Below are positions 34,202-36,888 of a DNA stretch of 36,888 bases, piece after piece (the stretch's first letter is position 1; each line of letters starts with the position of its first letter). Source of the DNA: Alphaproteobacteria bacterium (GTDB taxonomy: Bacteria; Pseudomonadota; Alphaproteobacteria; RF32; CAG-239). The position numbers were made by a program, and so were the translations under genes. The notes below the pieces were generated by a model. The model was not told the origin of the DNA. It did no database searches and saw only the letters and a program-made list of their open reading frames with translations. The stretch is taken from contig CAAFZY010000017.1 in NCBI GenBank assembly GCA_900767645.1, positions 1 through 36,888 of the forward strand. Direction: 5' to 3'.

Positions 34202-36283
34202 ATGCGTGATATTGCTGATATGTCTGAAGAACAGGCTAAAGCGGAATTAAAGCGTTTGGCTGAGGAAATTGCCAAATCAGATACTGCTTATTACCAAAAT
34301 GACGATCCGTATTTAACCGATTCGGAATATGATGATATAAAACGCTTAAATGAACAAATTGAGGCAAAGTTTCCGCAATTAATCAGAGCGGACAGCCCCT
34401 CGAAACGGGTTGGCTCGCCGGTAAAAAGCGAATTTAAAAAAATTGCGCTTAAAGTTCCGATGCTCTCGCTTGCCGATATTTTCAGCGAAGGCGAGTTGTT
34501 TGATTTTGTAAAGAGCGTTCAGCGCTTTTTAAACACTTCCGATGATATTGAATTTACTTCAGAGCCTAAAATGGACGGGCTTTCGTTTTCAGCGCGTTAT
34601 GAAAACGGTGTTTTGGTAAGCGGAGCCACGCGCGGCGACGGTAAAATCGGTGAAGATATAACCGACAACCTTAAAACCATAGATGGCTTGCCGCACAAAG
34701 TTTTAGCGCCTGATTTCCCGAAAATTATTGAGCTTCGCGGCGAAGTTTACATGTCAAAGGCTGACTTTATGGAGCTTAACGCCAAAAACGCGGCTGAAAA
34801 CAAAAAGCCGTTTGCCAATCCGCGCAATGCCGCCGCCGGATCATTGCGCCAACTTGATGCCAATGTTACCAAACAACGCAAGCTCAGTTTGTTGGTTTAT
34901 ACATGGGGTGAGGTTTCTGAAATTTTGTGGCAGTCGCAAAGTGAGTTTTTGCAAAAAGTAAAAGAGTGGGGTTTCCCGATAAATCCGTATAACCGCTTAT
35001 GCCATAATGCGGCGGAAATTGCCGACAGTTACGAGATTTTGCAGCAAACCCGCGCCGATTTGCCCTATGACATTGACGGCATAGTTTATAAAGTAAACAG
35101 TCTTGAGTTGCAAAACCGGCTCGGTTTTTTAACACGTACACCACGTTGGGCAATAGCGCATAAGTTTCCGGCAGAAAAAGCAATTACCCGCATTAACAAT
35201 ATTCGCATTCAGGTCGGACGCACCGGCGCTTTAACTCCGGTGGCTGATTTAGAGCCGATTAATGTTGGCGGGGTGATAGTTGCGCATGCCACTTTGCATA
35301 ATGAAGATGAAATTAAACGTAAAGACATCAGGGTCGGCGATTATGTGATTATTCAACGCGCCGGTGATGTTATTCCGCAGGTGCTTGGCGTTGAAAAAGA
35401 GCGCCGTTCTGTTGATTCGGTTGAGTATGAGTTTCCGCATTATTGTCCGGAATGCGGCGCGCATGCAATCCGTGAAGAAGATGAGGCGGTAAGGCGTTGC
35501 ACCGGCGGTTTAAGCTGTCCGGCACAGGCTATTGAGCGCTTAAAGCATTTTGTTTCCCGCGAGGCTTTTAATATTGAAGGATTAGGCAGCAAAATTATCG
35601 AGCAGTTTTTTACTGAAAAAATTTTACACAGTCCGGCGGATATTTTTTCATTGGAACGCCGTAATTTCGGCGGCGATGATTTGTTTTCATCAGGTGAAGG
35701 ATTGCATCTTGAAAACCGCGAAGGGTGGGGCAAAAAATCGGCGGAAAACTTGTTTAGGGCGATTAATGAACGCCGCAATATAACTTTGCCGCGCTTTATT
35801 TACGCGCTTGGAATCCGGCAGGTTGGCGCGGCAACTTCTTTGCTGATTGCCCAAAATTATGGCTCTTTTGCTAATTTTATGCAGCAAATGCAGGCGGAAA
35901 ATTTAGAAAAACTTTTGAGTATAGACGGCATCGGCGCCGCCATGGCTAAAGACATTGTGGAGTTTTTCAAAGAAGCGCATAATGTAAAAATCATTAGCGA
36001 ATTGCTGAATGAGGTTACGGTTGCGGATTTTCAAGATACTGCCAATCACGATTCGCCGTTATCCGGCAAAACAGTGGTATTTACCGGCACGCTTGAAAAT
36101 ATGACCCGCGCTGAGGCTAAAGCCAAAGCTTTGGGCATGGGTGCCAAAGTTGCGGGGTCGGTTTCGGCTCATACCGATTATGTAATTATGGGCGCGGATG
36201 CCGGCTCTAAAGCAAAAAAAGCCCAAGAATTAGGCGTTAAAATTTTAAGCGAAGACGAGTTTTTAAGTTTAGTAAACGGATAA
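34202..36283 (+). CDS. ligA: NAD-dependent DNA ligase LigA
   Basis: LigA seals nicks in duplex DNA during replication and repair with NAD as cofactor. The 693 residues have the standard order. The N-terminal Ia domain contains AYYQNDDPYLTDSEYD. The adenylation domain has catalytic Lys123 in EPKMDG, with TRGDG and RGEVYM downstream, followed by the OB fold. A four-Cys zinc site begins at CPECG (about residue 417) and ends at CTGGLSCPA. Helix-hairpin-helix repeats (ALGIRQVGAATS, LLSIDGIGAAMA) and a C-terminal BRCT domain (GKTVVFTGTLENMTR) complete the enzyme. The start is preceded by CGGAGA. It is essential in bacteria and looks intact. Confidence 0.97.
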   Translation: MRDIADMSEEQAKAELKRLAEEIAKSDTAYYQNDDPYLTDSEYDDIKRLNEQIEAKFPQLIRADSPSKRVGSPVKSEFKKIALKVPMLSLADIFSEGELFDFVKSVQRFLNTSDDIEFTSEPKMDGLSFSARYENGVLVSGATRGDGKIGEDITDNLKTIDGLPHKVLAPDFPKIIELRGEVYMSKADFMELNAKNAAENKKPFANPRNAAAGSLRQLDANVTKQRKLSLLVYTWGEVSEILWQSQSEFLQKVKEWGFPINPYNRLCHNAAEIADSYEILQQTRADLPYDIDGIVYKVNSLELQNRLGFLTRTPRWAIAHKFPAEKAITRINNIRIQVGRTGALTPVADLEPINVGGVIVAHATLHNEDEIKRKDIRVGDYVIIQRAGDVIPQVLGVEKERRSVDSVEYEFPHYCPECGAHAIREEDEAVRRCTGGLSCPAQAIERLKHFVSREAFNIEGLGSKIIEQFFTEKILHSPADIFSLERRNFGGDDLFSSGEGLHLENREGWGKKSAENLFRAINERRNITLPRFIYALGIRQVGAATSLLIAQNYGSFANFMQQMQAENLEKLLSIDGIGAAMAKDIVEFFKEAHNVKIISELLNEVTVADFQDTANHDSPLSGKTVVFTGTLENMTRAEAKAKALGMGAKVAGSVSAHTDYVIMGADAGSKAKKAQELGVKILSEDEFLSLVNG

Positions 36284-36284
36284 A

Positions 36285-36755
36285 CTATATTTGGGCATAG
36301 CCGATAAGTATAAAAACAAAACAGGAAACGGTGTCCTCACATACCTTGCAGGCATTATCCATCTTAACCATATCCATATTGCGCAGGTAATTGCTTTTGC
36401 CGGTTGCTTGGTTGCCGAAGTAGTTGGTTAAGTTAGTTACCCCTCCGTCTGTTTCATAGCGTTGTACATAAGCAACTGTAATATCATCGGCTCTTAATTT
36501 AGCCATGGTCATAAAATTGCGGCAAATTTCAGAAGAGTAATCATTGTTGTTAATTTCAATTCCGATGGCGTAACCATAGTTTGATGAATGTCCCGTGTGG
36601 TTTTCTAATTTAATCCGCGAGTTAAAAATATCATAGACATAACGGGTGTCATCTTTTATCATTTCATCAGGTACGATGCCGAGTTTGTTTAATGTATACT
36701 TCATTTGTGTAAGAGATACTTTGCGAAGTGCGTCTTGATTGGAGAGCCCATGCAA
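36285..36755 (-). CDS. Hypothetical protein, probably truncated at the 5' end
   Basis: This 156-residue frame starts at a TTG without a ribosome-binding site, and the frame stays open for about 12 more codons upstream (to a stop near 36793) without any ATG. The polar body contains VYDIFNSRIKLENHTG, GYAIGIEINNND and paired cysteines (ACKVCEDTVSC) near the end. The size and the opening SNQDALRKV resemble the body of pilin-like minor subunits that have lost their hydrophobic N-terminal helix. That comparison is weak. The stop is one base after the ligA stop, so the genes converge. It may be a decayed gene or a remnant. Confidence 0.4.
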   Translation of the reverse strand: MHGLSNQDALRKVSLTQMKYTLNKLGIVPDEMIKDDTRYVYDIFNSRIKLENHTGHSSNYGYAIGIEINNNDYSSEICRNFMTMAKLRADDITVAYVQRYETDGGVTNLTNYFGNQATGKSNYLRNMDMVKMDNACKVCEDTVSCFVFILIGYAQI

Positions 36756-36819
36756 ACTATAAAAAATGGTATGATAAATTGTTGTGTCATATTATAACAT
36801 ACAATTTTCAACCGAATGA

Positions 36820-36848
36820 TATCCCTTATATTTTTAATCAAAGGGATA
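36820..36848. terminator. Hairpin with 8-bp stem near window end
   Basis: TATCCCTT (36820-36827) pairs with AAGGGATA (36841-36848) around a 13-nt AT-rich loop. T-rich and A-rich bases near it make it a weak terminator candidate. The remaining bases to 36888 show nothing I can support. Confidence 0.4.
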
Positions 36849-36888
36849 AGGATAGACAAGTGTGGCAAGCTATCTCGTATATGGCAAA

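Overview
The window looks like a chromosomal segment of an AT-rich alphaproteobacterium, possibly one of the poorly characterised host- or gut-associated lineages. Clues are the rluD-rpoH pair, the dusB-trkA pair (flanks of the classical alphaproteobacterial nifR3-ntr locus), a NodT-type RND efflux operon, and a VirD4/TraG-like coupling protein. The taxonomy is an inference from gene content and order. Most of the window is densely coding with short Shine-Dalgarno-led gaps. The exception is the first 3 kb, which is gene-poor and repeat-rich.

Layout. (1) 1-3040, accessory zone: a small membrane protein with an 18-bp tandem repeat, an HD-domain hydrolase, and a class-I glutamine amidotransferase (C26-like) enclosed by two 115-bp repeat modules. 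A GC-rich, hairpin-rich block then follows, bracketed by copies of the 3' end of a tRNA-Thr(GGT) gene. (2) 3041-8682, plus-strand run: a coiled-coil membrane protein, dusB, trkA, a NADAR-like protein and a small SpoT-like HD hydrolase. (3) 8864-11616, minus strand: a large secreted Cys-rich repeat protein broken by a one-base frameshift. (4) 11785-15856, minus-strand operon: a MinD/ParA-like ATPase, a J-domain/TM/SH3 protein, tgt and a LOG-family protein. (5) 15991-18039, plus strand: a periplasmic solute-binding protein, a GST-like protein and a lipoprotein. (6) 18036-25732, minus strand: a tripartite RND efflux pump (MFP, RND, OMF), then rpoH and rluD upstream. (7) 25814-34190, plus strand: an uncharacterised gene cluster built around a VirD4-like ATPase. 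(8) 34202-36755: ligA and a probably truncated ORF on the opposite strand.

The best candidate for an undescribed system is region 7. It holds two paralogous two-helix membrane proteins, one extended by a very acidic/basic linker and a C-terminal domain that I tentatively compare with NERD-like nuclease folds. Next to them are a large helical soluble protein, an acidic/basic cytoplasmic protein, the coupling ATPase and a polytopic membrane protein. No VirB channel genes, relaxase or DotH/DotG-like gene are visible in the window. The second most interesting area is 1.3-2.8 kb, where repeat geometry and tRNA-end duplication point to cassette-like insertion.
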